From: Petrosia ficiformis
Lineage: Eukaryota; Porifera; Demospongiae; Haplosclerida; Petrosiidae
Direction of reading: 5' to 3'
Length of the DNA stretch: 64,000 bases
Assembly: GCA_947044365.1 (NCBI GenBank)
Contig: OX345636.1
Coordinates: 29,864,466 to 29,928,465 of the forward strand
Within the stretch, counting starts at the first letter, position 1; each line of letters begins with the position of its first letter. The notes under the pieces were generated by a model that worked only from the letters and a program-made list of their open reading frames with translations, was not told where the DNA came from and did not search any database. Shown here piece after piece: positions 48,701 to 58,747 of this stretch. Made by a program: the position numbers and the translations under genes.

Positions 48701-51700
48701 CAATAATTAGTTATTCATGAGGGCATGGTCAATTAATGTTCTTCACACCAACAGCACTTTATTTCTGTCTCTTTTTCACTTGATATATATTTGAAGACAT
48801 TAATAAAAACCCATCTACAAAGCTACTTAAGCGACACCGGTCCTTCACACCTTATGAAAATTACCATTGAGCCTCCAGACAAACTGTACCATTTGGTTTA
48901 TACAAAATTTAATGGTTTATTCATTGATGACTATTAATTCTCAAATGATGAAATTGTGTTCATTTAGAGTGTCTGCATAATGCCAAATAATCATCACAAA
49001 GAGTGTGCTCATGCATGGTCCAGTACTCAGTGTTCTCTCTATGTTGTTTTAGAGGGGTACAGTATCCCTTTATAGTGTAAATGTACCCCTATATCAGTCA
49101 TAAAAACACCCAATTGATTTTGAATATTAATACTATTTTAAAATAACACACAAAAATATAAATTCAAAGTATTTCCATACACAAGTTCATCTATTACCCA
49201 TTGATTCCCATTTCCTAAGAGCAGGGCAAGGGTCCCATTGTAACACGTGGACCTTCAACAGAAATTCGTACAAGATTAATTAATTAACTATGACATAATA
49301 ATTACTTTGTCACTTCCGTGTACCCCTCTATTGCAAAATCCTGGTGAGAACACCGCCAGTACTGCCACAACATAGCCACGGAATCCCTTCATTATTCAAT
49401 GTTCCATAAAATACATGTAGAATGAATTAATGCATATGGATATAGTATCCATGTACAGGTATACCCATGTACATCCATGTGTATCCATGTGTATCACCGC
49501 TGTACATACATGGATATATAGAGGAGTTTATTTAGGAATAACCCTCCTAACAGTGTTAACTTGGCGACGAAGTCCACAGAAAGACAGACACTCTCTTTTC
49601 AGGAAACAACATGACCGCAGCTGGACTCGAACCACAGACCCTTAGATCAGGAGGCTCAAGCTCCAACCACTAAGCCACGCTGCCTCCTTAAAAAAAAGAG
49701 CGCCCATCAAACTGGGACTATTTGATGGGAATGACTAACCACAACTTATATACACAAGTGTGTATATGGGACCGTAGTCCTATCAGTTGTGGGAAACCGA
49801 AGTTCTATTATAACCCCCTAACATAAAGTGCCGTCAGAATCCGCAGGGGGGTAAGTCCCACGAATCGACCGGAAAGACCACAATTTCCAAAGTGGACCCC
49901 TTAGGCTAGGAGGCGTCATCCCTCATTACCCAAGGCTTGGGTAATAGCCATTATGATATATAGAGGAGTTTATTTAGGAATAACCCTCCTAATGGTGTTA
50001 ACTTGGCGACGAAGTCCACAGAAAGACAGACACTCTCTTTTCAGGAAACAACATGACCACAGCTGGACTCAAACCACAGACCCTTAGATCAGGAGGCTCA
50101 AGCTCCAACCACTAAGCCACGCTGCCTCCTTAAAAAAAAGAGCGCCCATCAAACTGGGACTATTTGATGGGAATGACTAACCACAACTTATATACACAAG
50201 TTACATGGATAGTTGGATACTACGTACAGTTCCAGTATCTTATCTTACCCGGGTGAAGAAGGGCTTGTATAGATACAATGTATCCACGTATACCCATGTA
50301 CATACGTTGTATCACTGCTGTACAAAAATGGATAGTTCCACTGACTTATCTATCTACATGAGGAAGGGCTTGCATGCGATACATGCATGTATACCATGCA
50401 CATACATTGTATCCATGTACATACATTGTAATGTATTATTTGTGTGCCATGTACATGCATTGTATTGATGTACATGTACATTCATGTATACCATATATGT
50501 ATTCATGTACATACATGTACATGTACATGGATATATCAGCCATGTTCAGTACTATACTCTGACAGTACAGTACTGAACATGTCATACATGTGCATGGATA
50601 TACCAGCCATGTTCAGTACTATACTCTGACAGTACAGTACTGAACATGTCATACATGTGCGTGGATATACCAGCCATGTTCAGTACTATACTCTGACAGT
50701 ACAGTACTGAACATGGCATGGATATACCAGCCATGTTCAGTACTATACTCTGACTGTATAGTACTGAACATGGCATACATGGATATACTAGTGCTACTGT
50801 GGTATACAGGTATACATGAATGCATTTATAATTAGTACATTGTACATGTATAAAGGGAGCAGACTGCAGTATATAGATGGTGAAGATACAGTATCCATGG
50901 AGGTATGGCATTCACATATGCTCATGGTTACTACTAAACTAAGGATCATAAATGTTAGACACCCTGGCACTACTGGACATGCCTCATGTGCTAATTGCAT
51001 ATAATCTTTTCCATAACAATACACAATTCATAAGAGTTGGCACTTTAGATCAAAGTTGCTTAGTGCTGACAAAGTCAAAACATCTCCAAAAGAATTGAAG
51101 CAAGAAATGTTACCTTTTAGATGGGTGATAAATGGCTGAGTCAACAAATGCTTTTGTATGTCTATATGAGGTGCTTTTTCCTGATTTGCACATTCATCCA
51201 AAAGCTCTAGCACCAGGTTTGCTGCTGGGAAAACTGCATCATCCAGTCTCATCATTCTGGCTCATGTGTATGTTCATGTATAGTGTCAAGAGCACCTTAC
51301 AATTGCAGCATACATGTACATGTAGTTTGCTTTTACTCCTTTTACACACCTCTTTTCATGTACCAGCCAGCGAGTATTGGAAGGCATGATGATTTTCAAT
51401 TCAGGCAGATCAAGGACATTTTGACCTTTTTAAGAGATTGCGTTGTCTTTGGATAGTAGTAAAACAATTTACAAACAGTAGTCAAGGTCACATAAATGTG
51501 TTTAATTCCTGTAGTGGGATTAGCAGCTTGAATACAGGCCAACTGTAGCAAGTGGCAGTGACAGTGTACAAACAGAGCATGAGGTGCAAACTTCGATCCT
51601 CAACACTAACCCTTTTCCCCAAAAAACATATTTGCTCCATCAAGTCCCATATCACCAAAGTGAAAATCAATATACATGCCACATCATTCACACGAGCAAA

Positions 51701-54700
51701 TGAAATCACAAAATATGGACGAAAAGGTTGTGATCCTCCATATATGCTTTTAATGAAATTCCTCTCCTGAATAAGTGGCTATGCCTGACCTTAATTAAAT
51801 GCCTGGGTGTAGTGTCTGCAAGCATGTATTGCAGAAATTGTTTTATAGTTTGGTGAGTTTACTTAGTTTAGTCTGGGATTTGTGTAAAGGGACTGAAAAA
51901 GAGCTACAAAGTAAGTGAAAGCTAGTTATTCAAAGCAGGTAGGTCAGGATAAGCACTCACTTTTTAGAAAGTTGGGCATTGTCCATCTCCTCCATCTAGT
52001 CTGAGTCTGTTCTCAGTCTACATTCATGGAAGTAACACAGCATAGTAGGTAGTTAGTTATAAGATTGTATGAAAAGTTTCAAACAGCTCCAGGATATTTT
52101 AAGAGAACAAATGCCAATGTCAAATAAATGCCTATCTCATTTTAAGAAGAGAAATAAACGCCTGGACATTCCTTTAAGCATAGAAGGTACTTTGCAACAT
52201 GTGAAACTGTTTCAGCTACATGTATATACTACATTGTATTTCTAAAGCTCAAAAGTATTAGCTCATAGTGTTAATTGCTGCCATACACCTGGTATTAATT
52301 CATGGCAAAATATCAAACTGCCTTATCAGCACAGTAATACATAGATAGACTAAGATAGCATGAGAATGCACAAGTGATTTTAGAGGAACTAAAATTACGT
52401 TTTGGGACACATACACACAACCAGACATCCATAAACTCCCACCTAAATAGTGACACAGCAGGGTTTATTAGATGGAAAACTAGGCCAATCACCATTGATA
52501 CGCTATGCTTCCTTCTTTCATATAATTACAAATACCATATGACCAATATGAAACTATTGGAGGTATGGGATGAATATTAATTAGTAAGGACTTAATAAAA
52601 GTACAAGTGTAAGTACTGCTAAGTGAAATGTACATGTACTCATTAAATAGAAATAACTTAAGTACATGTACAAGTATAATATCTATAAAAAGTGTTACAT
52701 TGTACTTAAGAGTAAAAATTACCAAAGTACAAGTAGATGTACTTTAGAAGTACAAGTACACATCAATTCAAGATGTATATAGTAGTTAATTAAGTTGTAA
52801 AGCAGTAAAGCAAACAACAGTAACCATCTGAATACTTAAAATATTTCGAAGTACATGAAAGTATGTAAGTACATGTACTTCGCAAAGACAAGTACAAGGG
52901 TTAACAAATTACATATAAGTAAAGTACAAATACATGTACTTCCATATACATGCATGTAGTACTAACGTGTACTTAAGTACAAGTACCAATGTACTTTGTC
53001 CTACAATGTATGTATACACATTACCTTCATCATCTTCAATTATTATATCAAAATAGACCGACTTGTGTGACAGTCGACTAAATGTATTGTCAAAGCACAT
53101 TGCATATTCTCCTGTATGTTTGATATCAAATGAATGTAGTCCATCCATACTACGAAAATCAGAATAAATAACTTTGCTATCAGGATCAAGAAGTTTGAAA
53201 TTTATATCCAGTCCACCACCTTCAATAACCTGTAAATGATAGACAGAACAGACATACACATCATCATTGTTCTAGTTGACTCTCAATTACAGGTCTACTG
53301 CAATAACTAAAATGAACATTAGCCATGGACCCTAGTTAAATAAACTAAAACTAAGGATAATATCAATAATTATAGTGATATTTTCATCACTGAAGTAATT
53401 ATCATGATAAGTGATATCAGGAATTTATATCGCGATATAATTATAACATTTATTATTATTAATTTTAATAATTATTATTGCTTTACACATGTGTTCATGC
53501 ATTTGCAGTTCAGTTTGTACACAGATGGCTAAGCTAGCAAGAATGTTGAAGGATAGCATGATTTGTTGGCTCCAATTGTAGGAGCCAAAAGCAAGATCTG
53601 GCAGTTATTCAGATTCAAGGTCAATGCTCCAACTAAACAGCAAAGAGGTAATTTGTCATTTGTGTAAGGGGGATTTGCCTTACAGTGACAAATCTTTAAA
53701 GTACATGTATCGCGATTATCGTGATAAACTTTATATGATAATTGGGACAGAAAATTTTGATGATACACATCCTTATAACTAAAACCTTATTTTAGTGAAT
53801 TCAACTGTAACTAAACTAAAAGATAGAATACAACTATAACTAAACATGCCCGAGGTGTTCAAAGAAAGTAGTTGCAATTAGGGATGAATGGATTATGCTC
53901 ATATTCTGATCTATTATTCTTTCTGGCAATTCTTCAGAAATTTGCCTGTTATTCCTAAAAAGTTACAAATTGTTCCTGCGATTATGCTCAAAAAACATCT
54001 TGTAAGCTCATTTATACAGAGTGATATTACACAACAAAAATCACTGAATTAGCAGAGGATCAACTGCAAATCTGCCATGTGGAGTATGGTTAACCACAAT
54101 ATTTCAAAATTTCTTTTCAATTATTCCAGCATAATTATCTCAATTCTTTTTCTTACCTATTATTCTGCCAGCATAATCCGCCCATCCCTAGTTGTAATCA
54201 ATTATGTGCAATGGTTAATAAATGCATGCTTTTAGCACGTTAAGAACGTTTAGAGACATTACCTATCTTTTGCATCTGTCCCTAATGATGGTTTGCTGCA
54301 GGATAATGATGTTCTCTATATCTATAAAAGATATTTATTGCCCTGGTATTGTCCTAGACTCGTGTAGCCAGATCCATCCCACTGCAAACAAAGGAAATGA
54401 TCTGGTAAAAGCCTATACATCAACTTGTACATTGAAGAATAAACTGTGCTGACATTTCCATGGTACGTTCCATTTTGGATGCTTGGCACAGGTTGATGTA
54501 TAGGCCTTTACCCAGACCTTGCCCTCATTTGTAGTGGAATGGTTCTGGTTAGGTCTGTGCGATAATCGCGATAGGTCGATAATCGCAAAAAGAAATTGTT
54601 ATCGCAATAACGATAATGTTGACATTCTTATCGCGATAATTTGCACATGCGCATACTGCTCACACGTGATCACACGTTGTTCAATCGATACAAGGCTTAC

Positions 54701-57700
54701 AAGCATCTCGTCGAGTAACGATGGCTTCTAACGTTGAATACCTACCTTTAGAGAAGGCCAAATGTCCTGTTTGGAAATATTTCGGGTTTCCAGCACAAGA
54801 GGGGAAATTTCTGGAGCCAGATAAAAAGAAGAAACAGACAGTTCACTGTGTTTTGTCACTTTTGTGTAAGCAATAATGATGGAACATGAACTGGAAACTT
54901 AATAATAATTTAACTTTTATTCATTGAATTGAAATTAAATAAATTATGTTATTCAGTTATTCTTGAAATCAAATTATCGTGATAATCGTGATAGTTGGGA
55001 TTATTATCGTGATATAGGTTTTTTCATTATCGTACAGGCCTAATTCTGGTTATGCGAGATTAGTATTGCACACACTAATTTGCTTATAATAACACCAAGC
55101 AATGTGTCCTAGTTAGGTAACCAGTTAGTATATATATATTATGTGACCGCATTTGTGAAAACGTGGCTTATGAAATAAAATTTTAAAATTGATTTTTTGT
55201 ATCACCTCAATGGAGCATTAAATTAGCTCTATATAAAATCATATATGATACATCCCAATCAAGCAAAAGACAAAGCTACAGCAAGGAATTACACTATTGC
55301 AGTCAAAAACCTTCATTTTCAGAAAAAAACACAATCAAATCAATTTTTTAATCATTAATTAAGTTAACCCTTAGAGGACTGATGTCACATATGTGACATT
55401 TCACCCCTACGTGGTTTTGACTGTGTTCCTAGCATTATGAAGCACTCCAAATGCTTGTAATTGGTGTCAGGCACAAGCCCATGAAAATGGCTAAAACGTT
55501 GATGGTTTTGCAGCCCCCCTTTGGCCTAAATAACGACTACGAATGTCCCCCATTAATGAGGGTTCGAAGGGGGTTGTGCCCCCTCGCCGCCCACGCAAAT
55601 TTTGGTTTCAGTGACCCCGCCCACACACTCTGGTGGGTACCTGAGGCATTAGCTGGTGCCAACATGCAGTGGGGTCATTTTGTTTACCCCAGTTCCAGTC
55701 AAAAGAGGGAGAGCACTGCATTTGATTTAATCCTACGAAGCACTTGGGGACTTCGAGACCCAGTAAGCAAGATGGTAGAAGTAGTACTCCATGTCGGAAA
55801 AGGAGCCAAGTTTGGGGTAGAGGAAGTGAACGATGGCCAAAATATTTGCAGCAGAGACACCAGTGTTGGAAATCGGAAGCTCAGTCCTCTAAGGGAATAA
55901 TAATCACCTCCTTCAGGCCTGCACTTGATATCTCGTAATCTCACTGTGATTCGACAGTGATAGGCGTGTTTCAGTGAACTCTTTTGCTACCAGATGTCTT
56001 CTGAAAGTTGTTAAATGGCAGCCGTAAATTACAAAAATTGTCATAACTTTAAAACAGAAAGGTTTTAGCAGAAGCCTGTTGTTACTTTTGATCCTTGTAT
56101 GATTTGACATCTGCTAGTAGTATTTTCAAAAAATATTTGTAGGTTTGCTGGAATTTTGCCGACAGACAACATAATTACAGTAACCCTGAGCTCCACCTAT
56201 GCGGGCCAAGGTTAATAATAATAATAATAATTTAAGTCAGGTTGCAGCCTATCCCACACGCAAAATGGCGGTTAAGCGGGAAGGGCCTGGTATCAGCTGG
56301 CAAAGGTTATGTTCTTGTCCACGATTTCATGGACAATGAATAATTAATATGCAGTCATGTTATGAAAATAAAATGATGTAATTATAATAAGTGTAAACTG
56401 ACATGTACTGTAAATTCTGGCGAATGGACCACATCAGGAGCCCATAATGACGTTGTAAGAGTAGGAGCAGTAAATGACCACGCATTTAATTAAATTGGGC
56501 AAACTATCTGTCTGACCGTCTGTTACTATTTTTAGAACCCATGTGTATACAACTTCGTTAAATATGGCGTCTACACTTCGACGATCTTCAAGGTTAGCTA
56601 TGAAACGAACACGTATAGACGCATAAATGGAGTCACCTACTATCAGGAAAGTGAGAGCATGCTTTGGGGAAGCCGAGAAATAACTGTTTAGTCTTATTCA
56701 AGAGTGTTTGACATCATTGCCTTCTGTCATTGAAATGATTGCAGTGAAGGCTTCCGACTACTTTGTCTATGACTTAACTAGGAACATCTTCACAGTCTAC
56801 AAGAGCCAGAATATCGCTCAATTCTTTTCTCTGTTATACAGGAAACTTAGTCAATGTAGTATATAGTAACTGTTCATTTTGTAGAAGCCATATTTCACGA
56901 AGGCGTGTACACGTGGGTTCTAAAAATAGTAACAGACGGTCAGACAGATACTTTGACCAATTAAATTAAATGCGTGGTCGTTTACCACTCCTACTCTTAC
57001 GCTTTGTGGTCAATGTCATTATGGGCTCCTGACCACATCAATAGCTACAACAATAATTCTCTCAGTTCAATTTTTAGAAACAAGCATACTCCTCCAGGTA
57101 GCTGACAATGTGGCCTCTGGACTACCATATACACAGATAATCAAGGCAATGCTTGGTAAATCATCGATTTGCTGAAGCTAGTCGGTAGGACCACCAGAAC
57201 ATCGCTACCCGACAATATAGAAGATATCGCTTCAGTCTGTTCCTTCTTTAGCTCATATCTGATAAAATTAGAGACATGAGCAAATGCAGCATCCATTTGC
57301 CAGACTTATTTTCATAACAGGACCGCATATGAATTATTCATTGTCCATGAAATCGTGGACAAGAACATGACCAGCTGATACCAGGCCCTTCCTACTTAAC
57401 TGCCATTTTCTGTAACGGACAGGGCATGGTCTCCAGGCTAAGTCAGGTGGGGACCATTTATGGCAAATGGGGACTGGCCATTCATGGTCTCAGGGGAACA
57501 ACCTAAAATGCCATAGATAGTCTCAGGGGATCATGAGTGGTTACCATACATACATACATGTAGCATGACTGTGACAGTAACGTAAAAAAAAATCAATTAT
57601 CGAGAAAGTCAAATAATCAAAATTAATGATGAAAAATAATTGATTGATAGGTCCTATTGTATTGGTACTGGACACAGGACACAGTATAGGCTCTTATCCC

Positions 57701-57945
57701 AGGATAGTTAATGGTTGCAATATTATTACTCAACAACAGTAGGTATTGTTTAACAACGAACAACATTCTCAATTAATGCCCACCTGATATTCCAATTCTA
57801 GTAGTGCTCCTTCATGAATATAATCGTAAAAACACTCTTCTCTTCCTGCTGGTAGTTGAAATGTGAACGTAAAATCTCTTCCATTAGCACATTGTATGAC
57901 TAGGAGTAACAGAAGGAGAATAAAGAAACACCTCAATATCTCCAT
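45742..57945 (-). CDS. p24 family cargo receptor (TMED1/5-like)
   Basis: Four exons on the minus strand, 57945-57784, 53229-53025, 48532-48450 and 45966-45742, join in phase to 224 residues, the usual p24 length. These type I membrane proteins cycle between ER and Golgi in COPI/COPII vesicles and help sort cargo such as GPI-anchored proteins. Exon 1 gives a signal peptide (MEILRCFFILLLLLLVIQC) and the start of the GOLD domain (FTFQLPAGREECFYDYI, LLELEYQ). Exon 2 continues GOLD with GGGLDINFKLLDP, the second conserved cysteine in EYAMCFDNTFS, and SHKSVYFDI. Exon 4 has the coiled-coil end and p24 signature (FRAREARHRYSLESSNSRV), a membrane segment, and a short basic cytosolic tail ending DKIKT. 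The tail has an aromatic LF but no C-terminal KKXX. Introns of 4.5, 4.5 and 2.5 kb hold many transposons. The paralogue (TMED1, 5 or 3/7) is uncertain. Confidence 0.92.
46045..46078. repeat. Poly-C tract
   Basis: A run of about 20 C's flanked by CCCACCCCCA and CACACACA, in the last TMED intron. On the transcribed strand it is poly-G and could form a quadruplex. Confidence 0.95.
46310..46400. repeat. ATTACT repeat patch
   Basis: Repeated ATTACTATTACTATTACC and ACCTTAAAAATCAGTA blocks. Confidence 0.8.
46900..47056. mobile_element. 157-bp hairpin element
   Basis: GTTGTGATGAAATGAGATTT...at 46900 is mirrored at the right end by AAATCTCATTTCATCACAAC, giving arms of about 60 bp with very few mismatches and a loop of about 35 bp. 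There is no coding. Confidence 0.85.
47161..47376. mobile_element. About 216-bp inverted-repeat element
   Basis: GTTTTTGATAAG at the left pairs with CTTATCAAAAAC at the right, and GTGCACCATTGGG (about 47215) pairs with CCAATGGTGCAC (about 47346). It lies 105 bp from the 46900 hairpin. Confidence 0.75.
49021..49364. mobile_element. 344-bp TIR element with CAGTACT ends
   Basis: The left end CAGTACTCAGTGTTCTCTCT with TTTTAGAGGGGTAC is mirrored by GTACCCCTCTATTGCAAAAT...GAGAACACCGCCAGTACTG. Ends beginning CAG with GTGTTCTC are hAT-like. A further fragment (AGTGTTCTCGCCATGATTT) sits at about 48632-48650. No ORF is present. Confidence 0.65.
49515..49758 (-). repeat. tRNA-like SINE unit, copy 1
   Basis: On the minus strand a tRNA-like head at about 49690-49620 begins GGAGGCAGCGTGGCTTAGTG (A box GTGGCTTAGTGGTTGGAGC) and has the B box GGTTCGAGTCC. 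It is followed by GAAAAGAGAGTGTCTGTCTT and ATTCCTAAATAAACTCCTCT. The whole 244-bp block, including a T8 tract and sequence before the head, recurs at 49959-50201. Confidence 0.75.
49759..49958. other. 200-bp spacer between the two tRNA-like units
   Basis: GC-richer than its surroundings, with a CCCAAGCCTTGGG palindrome (about 49929-49941). With the two flanking 244-bp direct repeats it makes a 687-bp repeat-spacer-repeat structure. Confidence 0.6.
49959..50201 (-). repeat. tRNA-like SINE unit, copy 2
   Basis: A near-identical direct repeat of 49515-49758, including the tRNA-like head with A and B boxes, differing at only a few positions (for example AATGGTG against AACAGTG). Confidence 0.75.
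50205..50530. repeat. CATGTACATA-rich low-complexity stretch
   Basis: Repeated ATGTACATACATTGTATCCA-like motifs in all phases produce the chance frames rich in Met/His/Tyr/Thr on both strands. It is not coding. Confidence 0.7.
50531..50780. repeat. Hairpin minisatellite, four copies
   Basis: The unit, about 55-73 bp, is GGATATACCAGCCATGTTCA plus GTACTATACTCTGACAGTACAGTACTGAACATG. Each unit contains a self-complementary GTTCAGTACT/AGTACTGAAC stem, so each copy folds on its own. Confidence 0.9.
51000..52590. other. TMED intron 2, central part
   Basis: Several overlapping 60-85-codon frames lie here on both strands. The minus-strand frame at 51255-51028 (it includes AANLVLELLDECANQ and FNSFGDVLTLSALSNFDL) has the best composition and might be a transposon remnant, but no family is recognised and no splice partner was found. 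Confidence 0.3.
52590..53000. repeat. AAGTACAAGTAC-rich stretch
   Basis: Dozens of overlapping AAGTAC/GTACTT and TACATGTACTT words in both orientations, immediately 3' of TMED exon 2. Confidence 0.75.
54549..55043. mobile_element. Non-autonomous hAT-like element
   Basis: The inverted ends TTAGGTCTGTGCGATAAT and ATTATCGTACAGGCCTAA are flanked by a TTCTGG direct repeat. Both subterminal regions contain clustered TATCGCGATA-like words. It holds the start of a BED zinc-finger protein at 54721. Confidence 0.7.
54721..54876 (+). pseudogene. BED zinc-finger N-terminus (hAT/ZBED type), truncated
   Basis: A 51-codon frame from ATG contains the BED signature VWKYFGFPAQEGKFLEPDKK, which opens hAT transposases and ZBED proteins. 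The next block, where the finger's first cysteine pair should follow, is read in frame as VHCVLSLLCKQ. A +1 shift there would restore a C-x2-C-like spacing, so a frameshift is likely. The transposase body is missing. Confidence 0.65.
55374..56215. mobile_element. piggyBac-like element 2, TTAA flanks
   Basis: TTAA at 55374-55377 and 56212-56215. Ends CCCTTAGAGGACTG and GCGGGCCAAGG. The left subterminal region carries the palindrome ATGTCACATATGTGACAT. A 149-codon frame (55451-55900) crosses it but shows no transposase motif and has a shadow frame on the other strand, so it is not accepted as a gene. Confidence 0.65.
56269..57411. mobile_element. Foldback element with nested inverted repeats and RecQ-like fragment
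   Basis: Outer arms of about 75 bp: AAAATGGCGGTTAAGCGGGA...GGACAATGAA at the left, with its reverse complement ending near 57411. Inner arms of about 120 bp: about 56425-56545 against 56915-57040, sharing GGAGCCCATAATGAC and CTGTCTGACCGTCTGTTACT. Between them are unique segments. One, at 57115-57245 on the minus strand, encodes a helicase fragment. It starts 53 bp after the piggyBac-like element's TTAA. Confidence 0.75.
57135..57250 (-). pseudogene. RecQ-like helicase motif I fragment
   Basis: A minus-strand frame of about 38 codons ends at a stop near 57137 and reads YELKKEQTEAISSILSGSDV then LVVLPTSFSKSMIYQALP. This is the RecQ-type Q-motif/motif I region (R/KxxQxxAI, then LPTGFGKSxxYQ). 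The Walker A lysine and serine are kept, but the glycine before them is serine (SFSKS). It is isolated and truncated inside a foldback element, so it is presumed captured or the remnant of a helicase-coding transposon. Confidence 0.7.
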
Positions 57946-58049
57946 TGAGTGGACTCGGCGCAATACGTACCGTGACGTCACGCCGCTTCCTAACCCATAT
58001 CGGACCAAACGCTATGCGCTAAGCTGGTCTCGTGGAGGCGCTCCGTGAA

Positions 58050-58140
58050 GTCTTGAAAATATAAGTTAGAAACAGAGCTGGCTATGCGAGACTACTGCAT
58101 AATTTAGTCTGGAGGCCAGACGTTCATGAGACTCGTAGTT
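58050..58140. repeat. Solo end of the GTCTYGCRTAGCCAG TIR family
   Basis: GCTGGCTATGCGAGACTA at about 58076-58095 matches the right end of the 12592-12898 element. TTTAGTCTGGAGGCCAGACG follows. No matching left end was found. Confidence 0.5.
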
Positions 58141-58747
58141 TAAAAGATAGGTCAAAACAATCTGATCATTGTACATGAGATTGTCCACAGTTGCCTCACA
58201 ACAAATATTTTGTAATTTGCTACAAAGCTTTAATTAATAATTGTTCCTTATTGTGTTGTTGTTATTATTAGTGTATTCTTTGAACTTATATTATTAACAC
58301 CACACTGTTAAAAATGCAGAGTAACTGTAACTATGCAGAGTAACCTGTTTACTCTTGAATATGGAGTTTGAGCTACTACACGAGTAAAGATAACTCCAGG
58401 GTAGTAACAGTAATCAGCAATACTGGAGTAATTACATAATTATAAACAAAATATATACATCAATAATTGATTTTGCATAATAGTGTGATTAAAATTCTAA
58501 CTTTAATATAAATGCAACTTTTAACTGTTAAAATTTTTAATGCAACTGTTAATGTTTAACCCAAGTACTAGTCCAGTATAGCATCATGATTATAATTATA
58601 CATGTAGGAGGAGCCAAAATGTAGACTTGATAGTGTTACTGATTGATAACATTTGAAGATACCATTACTTTATTAATTTAAAATGAAATAAATTAAACTT
58701 TGTTATCATGATTCAAAATTAATAATACACTGAATTATTTTGTCTTA
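58140..58747. other. Intergenic, TMED 5' flank to zinc-finger gene 3' flank
   Basis: AT-rich with no gene. It contains the upstream region of the TMED gene and the downstream region of the minus-strand gene ending at 58748. Confidence 0.4.

Larger units (their letters stand above)
54355..55063. mobile_element. TIR element (same family as 12592-12898) with nested hAT insertion
   Basis: The left end TAGACTCGTGTAGCCAGATCC and right end GGTTATGCGAGATTA are diverged inverted copies of the 12592 element's ends. Inner symmetric pieces (GCCTATACATCAACTTG and GTTGATGTATAGGCC) also survive. The right part is split by the hAT-like insertion at 54549-55043. Confidence 0.65.

Noticed and set aside
50205..50911. 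Several overlapping frames on both strands rich in Met, His, Tyr, Thr
   Set aside because: Products of CATGTACATA-type repeats and the hairpin minisatellite.
55451..55944. 149-codon plus and 81-codon minus frames
   Set aside because: Inside a TTAA-flanked element, antisense to each other, and without a transposase motif or splice partner.
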